Positions 7,596 to 8,377 of a DNA stretch of 8,377 nucleotides are shown piece after piece. Both the position numbers and the translations under genes were made by a program. The notes beneath the pieces are model-generated. The model did not search any database and had not been told where the DNA came from. It saw nothing but the letters and a program-made list of their open reading frames with translations. Within the stretch, counting starts at the first letter, position 1. Every line of letters starts with the position of its first letter. Source of the stretch: an uncultured Campylobacter sp. (lineage in GTDB: Bacteria; Campylobacterota; Campylobacteria; Campylobacterales; Campylobacteraceae); the NCBI GenBank assembly GCA_905373295.1, contig CAJPSJ010000076.1, positions 1-8,377 of the forward strand, written 5' to 3'.

Positions 7596-8377
7596 ATGTT
7601 TTTTAAAAAAAAGTCCAAGCGGAGCTTAAAAGGCGGCGCGCAGCGCACCTATACGGACGGAGCGGATTATACGGACACGCAAGGCAAATATTCAGACGCA
7701 GACCTTGACGAGGACGATTTTTTTGACGATGATGAATTTTATAGCGATGAAGATTTTAGCGGAGGCTTTAGCGAGGTAGGGGCTGGCTTCCGGAAAAATC
7801 GCAACGGAGCTTCGCGCGGTATAGACGAAGCAGGCTCTGCCTCTGAAGCCACAAGCAGCAGCTCTAATTTAAGTGGTAAAAGCTCCGCTGCAAGCGGAAA
7901 CTACGAAGGCAGCGCGCAAGCAGACGCGGGCTTTTACGGCGCAGAATTTATTGGGAGCAGCGATTTAAAGAATGCAGAGTTATACGCTAAAGAAAACTGC
8001 TTCCCAAACGACGCGGGTTTTGCGGCTCAGAGCGTAGAGCGCGGCTCTCAAGGCACGAGCTTCGCGGCACAAGACATAAATCCTACTGCGCAAGGATTTT
8101 CTTTTACGCCGCAAAACGCAGATCCTGCCGCTAAAAAAGCTTTAAAGAAGCGTAAAAATTTAAAAGAACGGCTGAATTTTATCAATCCGTTTTCACCGCT
8201 TAAGCAGATTTTTGCAGCTCTTGCGCTGATCGTCTGCGTCGTTTTTGCAGGAATCTTCGTGGGCGACGTGCTGTTTGGCAAACGATCGTTTGAAGTGCTG
8301 CGTCAGCTGCAAAAAGAAAAGGCGTTTTTATTCACCGACGTTGAGCGGCTAAAAGAGGAAAACGCCGAGCTGCAAAA
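7596..8377 (+). CDS. FtsB/DivIC-like septum formation protein with a long acidic N-terminal extension (3' end cut off)
   Basis: The frame is open from the ATG at 7596 to the window edge: 260 codons plus two bases, with no stop. AGGAAG lies 11 bases upstream, and the start is one base after the eno stop. The C-terminal visible part looks like a bitopic divisome protein of the FtsB/DivIC type: a single membrane segment at about 205-224, then GDVLFGKRSFEVL and a Leu/Glu/Lys-rich stretch starting a coiled coil (about 232-260). The position after eno matches the small septum-initiator-like gene of C. jejuni (Cj1671c). About 200 residues precede the membrane segment, although typical FtsB is only about 100 residues in all. 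This extension has a basic start (KKKSKR), a dense acidic/aromatic patch (33-54), a Ser/Ala/Gly-rich stretch (76-105), degenerate GF/SF...Q repeats (about 109-175) and a basic patch before the membrane (180-192). It would lie in the cytoplasm. The role in division is inferred from position and architecture. Confidence 0.8.
   Translation, partial: MFFKKKSKRSLKGGAQRTYTDGADYTDTQGKYSDADLDEDDFFDDDEFYSDEDFSGGFSEVGAGFRKNRNGASRGIDEAGSASEATSSSSNLSGKSSAASGNYEGSAQADAGFYGAEFIGSSDLKNAELYAKENCFPNDAGFAAQSVERGSQGTSFAAQDINPTAQGFSFTPQNADPAAKKALKKRKNLKERLNFINPFSPLKQIFAALALIVCVVFAGIFVGDVLFGKRSFEVLRQLQKEKAFLFTDVERLKEENAELQ

Noticed and set aside
8048..8281. Minus-strand frame of 77 codons near the right edge.
   Set aside because: It lies antisense to the open FtsB-like frame, whose membrane segment and coiled coil make better biological sense.

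Overview
The window looks like a chromosomal segment of a Campylobacter species of fairly high GC content. RecA and enolase read as clear Campylobacterota proteins, and the order recA, eno, FtsB/DivIC-like gene matches the arrangement known from C. jejuni. The futalosine-pathway menaquinone enzyme MqnD fits the same group. The word AAATTT is strongly over-represented, at about 60 copies by eye where chance would give about 3. The flagellar gene fliQ, which sits beside murB in C. jejuni, is absent, so a non-flagellated relative such as C. gracilis is a plausible source. That species name is inference.

Layout. Positions 1-250 hold two consecutive hairpins (the second a clean bidirectional terminator) and a probable promoter. 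Positions 251-1783 (+) encode a membrane PAP2-type phosphatase fused to a dual-specificity (Cys-based) phosphatase domain, which carries an unusual hydrophilic insert. Positions 1971-2465 (+) encode a small unrecognised inner-membrane protein. A 273-base convergent gap with inverted repeats follows, then murB on the minus strand (2739-3530). A 583-base stretch without a credible gene (3531-4113) contains a decayed copy of an internal piece of murB. mqnD follows on the minus strand (4114-5010). A divergent promoter region (5011-5300) separates it from the plus-strand run recA (5301-6344), eno (6344-7594) and a septum-initiator-like gene (7596 to the window end, cut off).

How the genes work together. 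recA, eno and the FtsB-like gene are packed with a 1-base overlap and a 1-base gap, so they probably form one translationally coupled operon linking recombinational repair, glycolysis/gluconeogenesis and cell division; the linkage looks positional rather than functional. murB (peptidoglycan precursor synthesis) and mqnD (menaquinone synthesis) face the other way and each seems to have its own promoter. Both start with TTG behind identically spaced ribosome binding sites. The phosphatase and the small membrane protein may form a lipid-phosphate or phosphate-ester metabolism pair at the inner membrane.

The most notable items are the FtsB-like protein with a cytoplasmic N-terminal extension of about 200 residues containing a dense acidic patch, the murB-fragment duplication whose aligned differences are all transitions, the insert that splits the phosphatase catalytic domain, and the missing fliQ.
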